A stretch of DNA of 64,000 nucleotides from Cryptomeria japonica. Its lineage: Eukaryota; Streptophyta; Pinopsida; Cupressales; Cupressaceae. Positions 1-12,248 of the stretch are shown one piece after another. Every line of letters begins with the position of its first letter. Positions within the stretch are counted from its first letter, which is position 1. The stretch covers positions 672,330,823-672,394,822 of the forward strand of contig NC_081412.1 of the NCBI RefSeq assembly GCF_030272615.1, in the 5' to 3' direction. The notes under the pieces are model-generated. The model ran no database searches, was not told where the DNA came from, and worked only from the letters and a program-made list of their open reading frames with translations. A program made the translations under genes and the position numbers.

Positions 1-11
1 CTAGAAATAGA

Positions 12-431
12 TTGTTGAGAATCAGAAGCAACCTCAAGGGACAAAAAGTCATATCTTTGGTTGATAGTGGGGCATCCCATAACTTTATTGATGAAAGACT
101 TGTTGCCAAGATGAAACTAAAGACCAAAAACTTTAAGGGATTCTCAGCAGCCCAAGCCACGGGATCATTGGTTAGATGTACAAAGATGATTCCACAACAA
201 GAGATCACGTTGGGAAAAATCTCCATTAAAGTGGACTTGCATGTGGCACCACTAGACATAGACATAATCCTAGGTGCCCCATGGATATACTCCCTAGGGT
301 TTTTTCAATTTGACCTTCCTAACTCAAGGATCCACTTTCAACATGAGGGACAAGAAGTTACCTTGGAAGGGATACCCGATGGATCTGCAAAGGTAGTCTC
401 ATGTAAAAGAATGGAAAGAATATTTCGGTAA
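12..431 (+). pseudogene. Retropepsin-like aspartic protease of the chromovirus
   Basis: The open stretch contains the aspartic protease signature LVDSGASHNFID near its start (about residues 16-27), and the downstream block DIILGAPWI that packs against the active site in this family. The protease would cleave the Gag-Pol polyprotein inside the virus-like particle. The stretch ends at a TAA just before an A/T-rich low-complexity segment, after which RT begins, so the polyprotein is interrupted here. The true start lies upstream of the window. Confidence 0.88.
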
Positions 432-571
432 GAATAAATACATAGCATTACTATTGATATATATATATTAAAAAAATAAAAAATAAAAATAAAAATAAAA
501 TCATTTGACCTAATTACAAGATTATCATGTTATAATGTAGAAAAGGACAAGGGGAATGGGCAGCACAGTGC

Positions 572-1960
572 ATGATCTTGGACAAATCAACTCCACAAGG
601 ATCAGCCATACACATTGACATACAACCCATCATAAAAAAACATAGAAGAGTATTTGATGATATTCCACCAGGGTTACCTCCTAAGAGGGGATTTGAGCAT
701 ATCATAGAATTAGAAGAAGGGGTAAAACCAGTCATTACAACCCCTTATAGACACCCCCAAAAATATAAGGATGAAATCAAGAAGACCATAAAGGAACTCT
801 TAGAAATGGGCCACATCCAACCTAGCTCGAGCCCGTTCGCATCCTTAGTGGTACTTGTAAAAAAGAAGGAGGGGACAATGAGGATGTGCATAGATTATCA
901 AGCACTGAACAAGAAAACTATTAAGAACCGCTACCCCATTCCCAGAGTGGATGAATTGATAGATGAGCTTCATGGAGCTAGATATTTTTAAAAAATTGAT
1001 TTACGATCGGGGTATCACCAGATCAGAATGTGGAAAGAAGATATACCAAAGACCGCCTTCAGGTGTCATTATGGGCATTTTGAGTTTCTAGTTTTACCTT
1101 TTGGCCTCACTAATGCCCCGGCCACTTTCCAATCATGCATGAATCATGTCTTCCAGAAGTAGTTAAGGAAATTTATACTCATCTTGTTTGATGACATCCT
1201 CATTTATAGCAAAACATGGAAGGAGCATCTCCAACATATTGAGGAAGTGCTAAGTATCTTAGAATCTAAATCCCTATATGATAAGGCTTCAAAATGTGAG
1301 TTTGGTTTAGAAGAGATCCTTTATCTAGGTCATAAAATCCATGAAAAAGGGGTCAACGTGGATGAGGAAAAAATTAAAGCAATAAGGGAATGGCGAAAAC
1401 TCAAGTCATTAACACAACTCAGGGGATTTTTAGGGCTATGCAGTTACTACAGGCGTTTTGTAAAAGGATTCTCCAAAATAGCTGCTCCCCTAATAGACTT
1501 AACCAAAAAGGGGGCATTTGGATGGAATGAAGTAGCAGAAGAAGCCTTCGAAAGGTTGAAGGAAGCAATGAGCTCATGTCCTCTCTTGGCTATCCCAGAT
1601 TTCACTCTACCCTTTGAATTGCAATGTGATGCTTCAGGAGAAGGGATTGGTGCGGTACTTATTCAAAACAAACATCCTATTGCTTTTGAAAGCCGCAAAC
1701 TTACAGAAGTCAAGAAACATTTCTCCATCTATGACAAGGAGATGTTAGCTATCATGCATGCCCTAACCAAATTCAGACAGTACCTGGTATGTGGGAAATT
1801 CAATATAAAAACTGATCATAATAGCCTAAAGTTTTTCATGAGTCAAAAAGACCTCAATGACCATTAGCAGAAATGGGTGAGCAAAATCCAGGCTTACAAC
1901 TTTGACATTGAATACGTCAAAGGATCCAATAATGTAGTAGCAGATGCCTTATCCTGATGA
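572..1960 (+). pseudogene. Reverse transcriptase and RNase H of the chromovirus
   Basis: RT motifs in order: [33 protein letters not shown] (reached by reading through a stop at 989-991), [13 protein letters not shown], then the catalytic block FDDILIYS near 1188. RNase H follows with FELQCDASGEGIGAVL and FNIKTDHNSLKFF. In-frame stops occur at 989-991 (TAA), 1160-1162 (TAG, where related elements have glutamine) and 1865-1867 (TAG, in a position usually glutamine). The RNase H tail ends in two successive TGA codons near 1956, where this family usually has DALSRR. The catalytic residues remain visible, but the gene is inactive. Confidence 0.93.
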
Positions 1961-2059
1961 GGTTACTTAAATACCATAACAAGCATCACAGGGGATTGGA
2001 AAAGTGACATTATTGCAGAATATGTTAAAAATCCACAAGCCAATGAATTAATTGAAGGA

Positions 2060-3135
2060 AAGGTATCAAATGATGAATATAGGATAGTAGATGAACTTAT
2101 TTTGTATAAAGATAGAATATTCCTTGTACCCAACTCCAAAGTTAGAAGGAAGATTATGAAAGAGTATCATGACAACCCTGTAGTGGGGCATCCTTGTTAT
2201 TACAAAACCTGTAAACAAATAAGGGAAAGGTTTTCTTGGAAAGGCCTCAAAAGGGATGTTTTGAAATATGTCCAAGAATGTATGACTTGTCAAAAGAATA
2301 AGGTGGAGCAGAACCCCCGTGCTGGTCTATTACAACCACTTCCCATTCTTGATAAAAAATGGGAAAGTATTTCAATGGATTTCATCACCGGACTTCCTAA
2401 AGTACAGGAAAAGGATAGCATCTTTGTGGTAGTGGACAGATTGACCAAGTAAGCTCATTTCATAGCTATATCTACTCACTATAAGGCCCCTCAAATAGCA
2501 GAAGTATTCTTTTGAGATATCTTCAGGTTGCATGGATTACCAAAGAACATTATTAGTGATAGAGATAGCAAATTTCTTAGCTTGTTTTGGCAAGAACTTT
2601 TCCGATTGGCAGGAACAGAGTTAACACCTAGCACCAATTATCATCCACAAACAGATGGACAAACAAAAATTGTCAACAAATGGATAGAAGGGTATCTCAG
2701 AAATTATGTTACGGGCCAACAAAAAGCATGGATCAAATGGTTGCATCTTGGGGAGTATTGCTACAATACCACCCATCACATGTCAATTGGGATGAGCCCT
2801 TTTAAGGCATTATATGGATATGAGGCCCCCACTTTTGGAAATCTAGTCATCCAAAGTAGCAAAGTACCAAGAGTAGTGGACTTCATACAACAAAGCACAT
2901 ATATTATGAGGACTCTCAAAGACAATCTTCACCACGCCCAAAATCAACATAAGATCTATGCAGATCGAAAACACATGGAAAGGACATTCGAGGTTGGAGA
3001 TTTAGTTTTCCTAAGATTACAACCATATAAACAATCTTCAATCAAGGTAAGCGGGGCTGAGAAGTTGAAACCCCAATTCTATGGGCCATATAGGGTTCTA
3101 CGGAAGATAGGAGAAGTAGCCTATGAGATATAATT
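2060..3135 (+). pseudogene. Integrase of the chromovirus (zinc finger and catalytic core)
   Basis: The N-terminal HHCC zinc finger is visible: YHDNPVVGH followed by CMTCQKNK. The catalytic core follows, with the first Asp in SMDFITGLP and the second in IISDRDSKF. The third residue is changed: the segment DGQTKIVNKW has Lys where the family has the catalytic Glu. Stops at about 2450 (TAA) and 2515 (TGA), and at 3131 (TAA), break the frame. The enzyme would insert element cDNA into the host genome; this copy cannot. Confidence 0.9.
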
Positions 3136-3139
3136 ACTT

Positions 3140-3450
3140 GAGAACAGTAAAATTCATAATATTTTCCATGTATCTAGACTGAAGAAAGTCCTCGGGCAGC
3201 AAATAAGTCCTTGTATAGAATTGCCACCACTTGACAATGAAGGCAAACTTATTTTGGAACCAGAAATCATCCTAGATAGGTGAGAGAAACAATTGAGGAA
3301 CAAAATTATCCCCGAATACTTAGTAAAATGGAAAGACTTATCTAGAGAGGATGCTACATGGGAAGGGGAAGAAATTATGACCCATCCAAATCTTAATTTG
3401 CTTGAGGACAAGCAAATTTGGGACCGGCAAACTATCATGAACCATGCCTA
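3140..3450 (+). pseudogene. Integrase C-terminal chromodomain
   Basis: The reading frame contains a chromodomain core, EYLVKWKDLSREDATWEG, with the aromatic and acidic residues of the fold, followed by LLEDKQIWDRQ and a stop near 3450. In plant chromoviruses this domain helps target integration to marked chromatin. A TGA at about 3280 sits just before the domain. The domain identifies the element as a chromovirus rather than a Tat or Athila element. Confidence 0.82.
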
Positions 3451-4984
3451 ATCTATGTATAATAAAGCCAAATGTAATTGAAATCATAATTTGTGAATAC
3501 AATGGTTTAAATTCTAATCCATAAATCTTTTGTGTACCTTTATATTGATGTATTATATTTTGGTGTATTATTTTGATTTATTATATTGATGAATTATTAA
3601 TTTGATTATCCTAATACATTTAAATTGATTTATTATTTGCTAATTAATAATCAGTAATTGATTGTATGATACACCAATTAAAATAATAATAATAATAATA
3701 AGAATAAGAATAAGAATAAGAATAAGAATAAGAATAATAATAAATAATCATGATGTTCCTATGTTAAATCAACAAAGAGATAATAATATAACAAATAGTA
3801 TTAAATACCAAAAGTATCGGATCTTAATTATAATGCAAGAGAGGGACGTGACCTTTATTAAAGCCACATCTCTCCCCAAGGGGCATCGGACCCATTAGTA
3901 TAAGACCTGGGTTGCACACGAAAGGAGGTGGGGAGAAATAAAAAAAAGGAAAAAAGCCATGGGAGATAAGAAAGAAGGATACAGACAGACAAAGGGAGAA
4001 GGAAACATCATTGGTGGCAGCCCAGTCTGTTACAAGACAATCCAACAACAGTCGATAGGAGGTAAGTACAGTTTGAATGTTCTTTTTATTATTAATACTT
4101 AAGTTTCACGTATAGCTCACAAAACATGTTGTAAATTATTAAGTATGAAGTGTATTTTGTTTTACAATTTAAGAAAGAGAGATTTAAGAAAATAACCAAT
4201 CAGCACATATACTATGTAGACCAGAAATATGGTCTACTGCTAATATAGTTTTAGAATTGTAAATTCAATCAGTAACTCGGATACAACTTAATGTCATTAA
4301 TGCAATTCAATATAATTAATACTAATAATTTAAATTAATATGGCCATTACAACTAAAGTATTTAGGATAGTTTAATACATTAATAAAAAACATTCATACA
4401 AATTTATTCTATCAATAATATCAATAATGGTAATAATTAAGCAATGCAAATTTACCAAATGTAATGATAACATAATATGTGGACAAAGCACTAAATAATT
4501 AATTGACAATGCAATTTAAATAAGCCATATTAAATTTAATTACTTAACCTATAGATGGTAGTGAACTTATTCTGCGTCTTTCTCTAATACTTGCAAAGAT
4601 AGGGAGTGTGTGGGGGAAAGGCAGAGTAAATCAGTCACATGGCGAAAATGTCCCAAGATGGGTAGTAATCCCTGAGGGAGCCGCATGTAGACCATGTCAT
4701 GCACCCTTGGCATAGTAAATCTTCCATCTGGTAAGAATTAGCAGAATAGGGAAGAAGAGGCTCATGCAATCTATGGGGTGTAAATGATACAACACAAATT
4801 TACAATCCTTTAACTTATTGGAAATAATTTAGCATTTCATTATGGGCATAAGTAAATGATTGATAGGTATGCATAGTATTTGCTATGGTTGGATAATATG
4901 GGAAAAGACCAATTTTGTATAAAGGATGAGCTCCTATTCCTAGATCCTAAAATTATTGCTTTATTTATGTTTTAGCATGATATT
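3451..4984. other. AT-rich stretch, possible decayed LTR or flank
   Basis: No coding region is supported. It lies where the chromovirus 3' LTR would be expected, but I found no second copy in the window to prove an LTR. It holds a short trinucleotide-like microsatellite (3679-3743), an A-rich/purine-rich tract around 3940-3960 and a small hairpin-forming inverted repeat at about 4216-4238 (TAGACC paired with GGTCTA). Confidence 0.5.
3679..3743. repeat. (AAT)n/(AATAAG)n microsatellite
   Basis: A run of AAT units passes into about seven copies of AATAAG and back to AAT units. Translated runs such as IRIRIRIR across it are artefacts of the repeat. Confidence 0.95.
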
Positions 4985-4989
4985 AAGAA

Positions 4990-5860
4990 GGGGACATCAC
5001 ACTTTGATAATCCAGTTCGAATCAGTAAGAATCAGAATGTCGGAGGCTTACCCATGTTGAGTAAACCAACAAACTCTGTGTGCAAAGAGTGTCTGAAACG
5101 CAAACAGACAAAAGTATCTTTTAAATCTAAAGAACACTCTTCTACCAGACCATTATAGTTGGTTCACACAGATTTATGTGGTCCAACAAGAACACAATCC
5201 ATCAATGGTGAAAAATCCTTGATGCTCTTTGTGGATGATTGTACAAGAATGGTATGGGTCACTTTTCTCAAACATAAATCTGAAGTATTTGACAGATTTA
5301 AATTTTTTAGGAAAATGGTTGAACGTGAAACTGATCTAAAATTAAAATGCTTAATATCAGATAAAGGTGGTGAGTTTACATCTCAAGAATTCATAGATTA
5401 CTATGAAAGTCATGGTATTAAAAGACAATATGTTGCTACCCGAACACCTCAACAAAATGGAGTGGTTGAGAGAGAAAATAAAATAGTCAAAGAAATGGCT
5501 CGCACAATGCTCAATGAAGCCAATCTTCCAGACAGGTATTGGAAAGAAGTTGTTCACACAATAGCTTATATTTTGAATTGTGTGAAAATCGGGGTAAAAT
5601 CTACATTCACTCTATATGAACTTTGGTATGGTAAAGCTTCTTTTATTAAATATTTTAAGATTTTTGGATGCAAGTGCTACATTAAAAGAGATGAAGAAAA
5701 TCTATGAAGCTTTGACACTAAAAATGATGAGGGTATCTTTCTTGGATACTCCACTCATAGAAAATCTTATAAAGATTTCAATAATAGGTTGAATAAAATT
5801 GTTGAAACAATTAATGTAAGATTTGATGAGAAATTGCTTCTAAGTGATGATGTCCAGGAT
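4990..5860 (+). pseudogene. GAG-pre-integrase remnant and integrase of Copia 1
   Basis: The pre-integrase block NSVCKECLKRKQTKVSF is followed after a TAG (about 5156) by the integrase core. All three catalytic positions are present: Asp in VHTDLCGP, Asp in LISDKGGEF and Glu in NGVVEREN. The conserved tail FKIFGCKCYIKRDE and the block DEGIFLGYSTHRKSY follow, the latter after a TGA at about 5705. In life the protein would integrate element cDNA. The copy has no gag upstream and is broken by stops. Confidence 0.9.
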
Positions 5861-6099
5861 GTTGACGAGGATACTCTAATAAGATGATCAAACTCCTAAG
5901 CCTGCTGAAGCAGAAATAACAAATGAAGAGAATGCATGTAGTCCTAAAGTAGAAATTCCTTTACATACACCCTCCAAGATCATTACAAAAAGACATCCTC
6001 AAAGTCAGGTTATTGTTGACATAGATGAAGGAATGATGACTAGGAGAAGAGAAAAAACTGATGAACAAGCTCAGAAGGCTAAGCATTATTGTTTGGTAA

Positions 6100-6785
6100 C
6101 TAATTTTGAACCTAAATCTATCTCTGATGCATTGATTGTTGATTGTTGGTTAAATGCAATGAGAGATGAAATCAGTCAAATAAGAAAGAATAAAACCTAG
6201 GAACTAGTGCCTAGACTAGATGATAAAAATGTTATAGGGGGAAATGGATTTTCATAAATAAACTTGATGAATCTGGTAAAGTTGTTAGGAATAAGGCATG
6301 CTTTGTTTGTAAAGGCTATGCATAGCAAGAAGGTGTAGATTTTGGTGAAACATTTGCACTTGTTGCTCGGCTAGAGTCAATACAATTATTTCTTGCATAT
6401 TCTTTCTATAAAAACTTTAAAATCTATCAAATGGATGTTAAAACATCATTCCTAAATGGTTATCCTGATTAGGAGCTATATATAGAACAACCAAAAGGGT
6501 TTGTCTCTATAGAGACACCTGATTATGTATACAGGTTGAAAAGGGCTCTTTATGGCCTGAAACAAGCTCCAAGAGCTTGGTACTTCAGTTTGGATGCCCC
6601 CCTTTACAGCAAATGGATTGACTAGACATGGAGTTGACACTAACTTATATGTTAAGGTTGAAGGTAATGATATTATTTTTGGCTACAATAATGATTTCTT
6701 GTCCAAAACATTTTCAAAAATCATGGAATCTGAATTTGAAATGTCCATGTTGGGTGAATTAACCTTTTTCTTGCTCTTCAAGTAA
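6100..6785 (+). pseudogene. Reverse transcriptase of Copia 1, catalytic motif deleted
   Basis: Copia RT blocks are recognisable across frames: [56 protein letters not shown], and [18 protein letters not shown]. Past about 6600 the sequence reads EGNDIIFGYNND, where related copies in this window have a valine-aspartate-aspartate core followed by DIIFG. The stretch carrying the catalytic aspartates is missing. Stops at about 6198, 6325 and 6470 and a frameshift near 6238 add to the damage. Confidence 0.88.
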
Positions 6786-7570
6786 TGCGGATTGAAGAAG
6801 GCATATTTTTGTTACAAACAAAATATGCAAAAGAAATGCTTAAGAAGTTTAACATGATAGATTGAAATCCAATTAGTACTCTAATGGATACTGGTTATAA
6901 ATTGACTAAGACTAATGATTCTCTAGAGGTAAATCAATCAAAGTATAGATTCATGATAGACAATTTACTATATTTGACTACATCTAGACCTAACTTGATG
7001 TATGTAGTATGTTTGGTTTCAAGTTTCCAATCTAGACCTAAATAATCTCATTTGAATGTTGTGACAAGAATCTTCTAATACATTCAAGGAAATTTCAATT
7101 TTGGATTATGGTATCCTCGGAAAAATGGCTTTTCTCTTGTTGATTTCATTGATGCTGATTGGGTTGGTTGTGTAGATGACAAAAAAAGTACCAGTGGTGC
7201 ATCTTTCTTTCTAGGATATTGTCTTGTTGCCTGGCATAGCAAAAAGCAAGATTGTGTCACCTTGTCTACTATTGAATCTGAGTACATAGTTTCTACAACA
7301 TGTTGTACTCAATTAATTTGGATGTCTCATCAAATTATAGATATGGGCATTTATGTTACTAAGCTAATTTCAATTTTTGGTGATAACACCAGTACCATCA
7401 ATCTTTCTAAAAATCCTATCATGCATGCTCACAATAAACATGTTTCTATCAAATTACATTTTCTGTGAGAACAAGGGTTAGCTAATGAGTTTCAACCTCT
7501 ATATGTACCTTCTCAGACACAAGTGGCTGATATTTTAACTAAAGCATTATTTAAAGAAACATTTGAGAGG
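6786..7570 (+). pseudogene. RNase H and C-terminus of Copia 1
   Basis: Copia RNase H blocks are visible in broken frames: FNFGLWYPRK, DADWVGCVDDKKSTSGASFF, SKKQDCVTLSTIESEY, FGDNTSTINLSKNP, and KALFKETFERF at the end. The order matches the C-terminus of copia polyproteins. Several stops interrupt it. A purine-rich tract follows about 60 bases later, as expected for the PPT of the element. Confidence 0.85.
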
Positions 7571-10018
7571 TTCTGAGAATGGTTGAGAGTCTTCTCTCCA
7601 TCTTGTCTTCTCACATCCTAAATATATTAAGGGGGAGAATAGCTCTCCATAAGAAGCACCTTGTTGCTTTGCCCTTTGTCCTTGAGACAAAAAGGGGGAG
7701 AAAGCATCATTGATAGACAAGATTGGCATGTGAGAGACTTGAGTCATATTTTGACTTCAGTGATTTCAATGCTGGTTTGTATGTTTATTGATATGGCATT
7801 TGGCATTTGTATGTTTATTGATAGTGGTATTCTGATATTGGCAGTCTACCATTGGGATTTTCCATTCTCCATTCTGCAGCTTATCTTTTTTGATAGTGGT
7901 ATTTTGGCATTACAAAGTCAATGATCGCATGAATTTTTGCCATCAAGGACAAAGGGAGAGTTTGTTGCCCCTTAGTTGTCCTTGATGACAAAAAGGGTTC
8001 CATTGTGATAGGTTGTATATAATTCATACAATTTCATTATGGTGCATGGTTATGAGGCACACTGTATAGTGCAAGGTTGACATTGCTTATATTTCACTTA
8101 GCACCTAATGCTTATGGCACTTATTATTTTATATGCTCAGTATTAAGTCTTTATTATAAAGTACTTAATTCTTTATTCTTAAGCACTAAGAAAAGTGCTA
8201 TCAGGATATGTTCATTTAGCATTTTATGGTGCATGGCATTGTTTACATTAGCTTGTCAGCATGTTGAAGGTTGTTATTTCGAGTGCTAATCAAGCACTAG
8301 CTAACTGTTCATCTCGCAAATCGGTGATATTAAATATGATGACTTGACATTCATTATATGCTTTGAGCTTATGTGACTAATGATTTTGTTTTCATAGCAC
8401 TTGACATTGATCATCGAAATAAAATATTTTGATTTTGTATGTTGACTGGGCAACTTATGATGATGTGGCAATTATTTGGTCTATTGACCTTGTGGATTTC
8501 AAATCATCTTTAATTATTGTTTGGGGCTCGACTTATAATGAGTTAGGGAAAAACAAAAGAAACTGAAAGCATTGTTTCAAACCTAATGTGATACTGCCAC
8601 CATGATAACTCTTCTGGTAGTCGTAGATCGAGATTCAGCTAGAATCTTGAAGTTGGTATCAGTTATGATGAACAACAGGCTTTGGAGATTAAGTTGGTGT
8701 TCACTTGGGCCGAAGAATCTGGAAACATGAAGATTTAATGGGATTATGTCTTCTTTTGGCTTGGGTAATCAGGTATTTTGTATTTCTCATGTTTTTATTG
8801 AAGGTAAATAAGTTTGAAACTTTATTCCATCGAATCTAGAAAACAAATGAAAGAATTGAAAAAAAATTTCAGTTACATTTTGTTTTGGATATTCTAGCAA
8901 AAATAAAAAGATTATTTATTGTTAAAAGATTTATCTTTTTCAAAATAGAAAGCAAGAGGGATCTTGAACAGAAAGAATAATTCCAAATTCTGTTTGGAAT
9001 TTTTGTTTTAGTTGATATTCGAAAAAAAGAAGTTATGAGGGGATTAACTAGAAAGATCTAACTAGAAATATCTCTTCCTTGGCCGATATTCAGTTTTTTT
9101 GTTGTTTCCGTTATTCTTCAAACCCTAATAAGGGTTTTGTAACCCTTTACAAGGGTTATAATTTGAAGACCTTTGGTTTCACTGGACTAGAAATTTAAAA
9201 AGAGACAGTTTGTCATGTTTACAGTGAGAAAGTGATTGAATTGGAATGAGGAACATAACATTTTATTGTTTTTCAAATACAGGGTATAAAGTTTTTTGTT
9301 AAATGATATACATTGGAAAAAGCTTTGATTTGTTACACTAATTTAAAATGGAGTATAAGTTGCAGTTTCTGTTTGTATGACACAATGATACTGAGAAATA
9401 TGTTGTATTGCGATAACAGTACCTTGTAACTAAAATTATTGCATATCATTGTTTCAGAAACCTTGTTGAAACAGTTACAAGTTTGTAGATGGATAAGCAT
9501 GATGCAGTTATAAATTTTTCAGTGTTTGCAACTTGAGATATTATTGATATAATATGAAATATGGGGGTTGGTGCTTCCTGAAGTTTGATACTTCTAAATT
9601 CAGTGTATAGAGTTGGTTCTCTTTGAATTAATAAAAGGAAATTCTTTACCGAGTAGATTTTCTACCCCAAGAGGGTTTTCCACTCATGAAATCTATGGTA
9701 TTATGTGCTCATCGTTGTCTCTATCTATTTCATTAGTTTAATGCTCTGATACCTGAGCTATTTATTTGGTTTTTATTGACAAATCTTGTCATGTTCATTA
9801 ATTCTTATTTTGCATTACTTGTGATGTTCAAATTTTGTTTACTTTTTCAAAAGTCAGTTATGGTCAATTCTGATTCTCTAAGGGTTGGTATTTCATTATT
9901 TCTCATTGGTTGAAATTTTCCAAACAAAGTTGTTGTATTCTAATTTTTATATTTTCTCAAATTGGGTCAAAATTACATTCACTCTGATTCACCCCCCCCC
10001 CTCCCAGAGTGAATCCAC
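7571..10018 (+). other. 3' untranslated region and probable LTR of Copia 1
   Basis: No coding region is supported. Three purine-rich tracts (7628-7640, 7688-7703, 7949-7962) lie at its left end. The second and third sit close to repeats of the phrase TTGTCCTTGA, similar to the PPT surroundings of Copia 2 and Copia 3. The right end carries TTCAC followed by a C-run and CTCCCAG, which mirrors the G-run at the inner edge of the Copia 2 and Copia 3 LTRs. Confidence 0.55.
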
Positions 10019-11465
10019 TGATGGTATGATGAAAGAATAAGATTCTGATCAACTATTGAGAGGGGGGGTGAATCAATAGATAGAAAAACTAATACTAACT
10101 TCACCAATCTTAAAATCAATCTCTTAATTTAAACTTATAACTATCAATGTAATATCACTGTTAGGATAAAAACTCTTATGATAAACCAGTTGACTATTAC
10201 AACAAATTAATAGTAAACAACTTCAAACTCATAAACATCCAAATGCTTTTTCATATGTCAGTAAAACTTCATTTCACAATGCTTCTGGTTATCATGACTT
10301 ATCAGAGTGTATTAAGTAGTCAAGCAAATCAACCATAAGAACATAACCACAAAAACATTCACCACTTGACACAAATATTTTTAATGTGGAAACCCAAATG
10401 GGAAAAACCACAGTGAGATGAGACTCACAAGATAAATATCTAAACTCTTCTGAAGTTCGTCGTATTAGGAACCTAGCCTGTTAAAGCTTTACAAAAGTCC
10501 TCTTAAGAATAGATTCTTTTAGGGACCACCTGGTTAAGGGATTGACTATAATTCCTTGTTAGAAGCAATAGCCTATAAGGAGTAACCTTGGTAGAGGATT
10601 TGAAAATCCAAGCTAATGGATCACCTTGTTAGAGGATTTGAATAGCACCAAGCTTGTTAGAGCTTACCGAGTTAGGGGATTTCAATTCTGCTGTAATTGT
10701 TAGAAAATAATAGGAGTTTGCTGATGTGTTTGAATAGCACTACACTTTCTTGATCATATCCTTTTCATGCTCCTATCTGCCTTTACTCAAACTATAGATA
10801 CATCATTCGGTTTGGCAACCACACACTCAACTGATCTCTACCAACACAAAAACTAAACAACTCATCAACCTTATATACAAATCCATTAGGTCGGTAACAC
10901 AACAATAACTTAATTCTCATAGAGATTACAAATAAGTCGGTTCAAGTATGACCATTAGATTACATAGCCATCTCTACACATCAATCAAGAAAACCTCAAC
11001 TGCTCCTTGATCACTGCTCCATTAAACCTAGTGACTCATCATGCGCTTTGAATTATATGCAATATACTTGCTCATTCCCTAGACAAAAATCAACGCACCC
11101 AAATCACTTGAAATTGTCTTCACACAATGATCATACATGTCATAATCATTACCGCTTATCATAGAATTATTAACCAATATAACCAATTCACCAAACTTAA
11201 TCAGTTAGGGTTTATCAAAACAAGTTGTAGGGTTTACCGGTTACGTCAGTAGGTAGGGTTTACTAGTTACCAGTTCAACTCTCCAATACATAGCAATACT
11301 GGTTTAACTCCACAAACTTACATACCGGTTATAGTTTCCTTCTATTAGCTCTTCCTACCAGTTACAAAACAATATTACAATAATATCAACAATATCATTA
11401 CCAATTAATTGACATCAATGACAACATAACATATCATTAATTCAATCTTCATGCAAATGCCAAAA
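10019..11465 (-). repeat. 3' LTR of Copia 2
   Basis: Aligns by eye along its whole length with 15817-17218, including the phrase CATCCAAATGCTTTTTCATA. It starts TGATGGTATG and the repeat ends near ATGCAAATGCC, adjoining the PPT. It carries a G-run (about 10060-10067) near its left end. On the - strand it contains the phrase TTGTCATTGATGTCAA, shared with other Copia LTRs here. Confidence 0.92.
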
Positions 11466-11479
11466 ATATCCCCCTTTGG
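11466..11479 (-). other. Polypurine tract of Copia 2
   Basis: Read on the - strand this is CCAAAGGGGGATAT, directly before the 3' LTR. It is the expected site of plus-strand DNA priming. Copia 3 has nearly the same tract at 59593-59606. Confidence 0.85.
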
Positions 11480-11759
11480 CATTGATGGCATTACAAATAT
11501 CAATAACATTGATTGCTCTCCATGTCTTCAGCTTGTCACTGGTTCTTCTCCCCATAATCACAGAGTTCTTCTCCCCTTTGACAACAATTGCAAATTGAAA
11601 GTAAAACATGTAATGTCAAATTTCATTGTTTAGCATCAACAACCTGCAACTTGATGCTCCCCCTGTGGAATAACTCCACTTCTACACCAATCCTTCTGTA
11701 AAATTTTGCAAGTAGCTCCAGGACTGATGTAATCTACATCATGCTTAGCTAACCTCTTG

Positions 11760-12248
11760 AAGGGGTACAACCCCTAGCTGACTTCTAAGATAATCAAAAG
11801 TATTCTTAAGAAGAGGTTTAGTAAAGATATCTAAAAGCTGCTCCTTGGTAGAAACATGCTCCAAGATCACATCTTTACTCTACACTTTTTCCCTTAAGAA
11901 ATGGTACTTCAATTCAATATGCTTGGTTCATGCGTACAAAACAGGATTCTTTGAAATATTTATGGCATGGGTACAATTCATTTAAGCTATAACATACTCA
12001 GCTTCAGCAGTAAATTGTGATGTACAACTCTACTTCTTACTACTCCATGAAACAAGTCTTCCTCAAAGAAAAAATGCTCCATCGATTGTGCTTTTTTGGT
12101 CATCAGCATTTCCTGCCCAATTTGCATCAGTGTACACCTTCAAGTCAAAATTTCCCCTATATGCATACCATAATCCATAGTTAATAGTACCTTTCAAATA
12201 TCTAAAAATACTCTTGGTTGATATCAAATTTATTTCCTTAGGATTCTT
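11760..12248 (-). pseudogene. RNase H of Copia 2, internally deleted
   Basis: On the - strand the blocks YGLWYAYRGNFDLK, YTDANWAGNADDQKST, LVSWSSKK and TAEAEYVIA are followed almost at once by MNCTHAINISKNPVLYA and FLREKV. The roughly 30 residues that should separate the last two groups are missing; Copia 3 has them. The tail KEQLLDIFTKPLLKNTFDYL is present. Several stops occur. Confidence 0.85.

Larger units (their letters stand above)
1..3450 (+). mobile_element. Ty3/gypsy chromovirus pol relic (protease-RT-RNase H-integrase-chromodomain)
   Basis: Order of domains on the + strand is protease, reverse transcriptase, RNase H, integrase, chromodomain. This is the order of plant Ty3/gypsy chromoviruses. 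The frame is broken by stops near 989, 1160, 1865, 1956, 2450, 2515, 3131 and 3280, and an A-rich stretch (about 465-500) lies between protease and RT. Gag and the 5' LTR lie outside the window or are lost. No 3' LTR boundary could be fixed after the chromodomain. The element is dead and acts only as genomic sequence. Confidence 0.93.
4985..10018 (+). mobile_element. Ty1/copia element 1, 5'-truncated, with 3' region
   Basis: Reading from left to right are a GAG-pre-integrase remnant (about 4990-5150), integrase, reverse transcriptase and RNase H (to about 7560). These are followed by polypurine tracts at 7628-7640, 7688-7703 and 7949-7962, then a long non-coding region that ends with a C-run near 9990-10001. 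Integrase before RT makes this Ty1/copia. Gag, protease and the 5' LTR are absent. The 3' LTR probably starts at one of the purine tracts (a TG follows the third at 7963), but no second LTR copy is available to fix it. Copia element 2 begins directly at 10019. Confidence 0.85.

Noticed and set aside
3662-3898. Open frame with an Ile-Arg repeat
   Set aside because: Produced by the AATAAG microsatellite.
4216-4238. Small perfect hairpin as a terminator or small RNA
   Set aside because: A 6-8 bp stem in AT-rich DNA is expected by chance and has no gene beside it.
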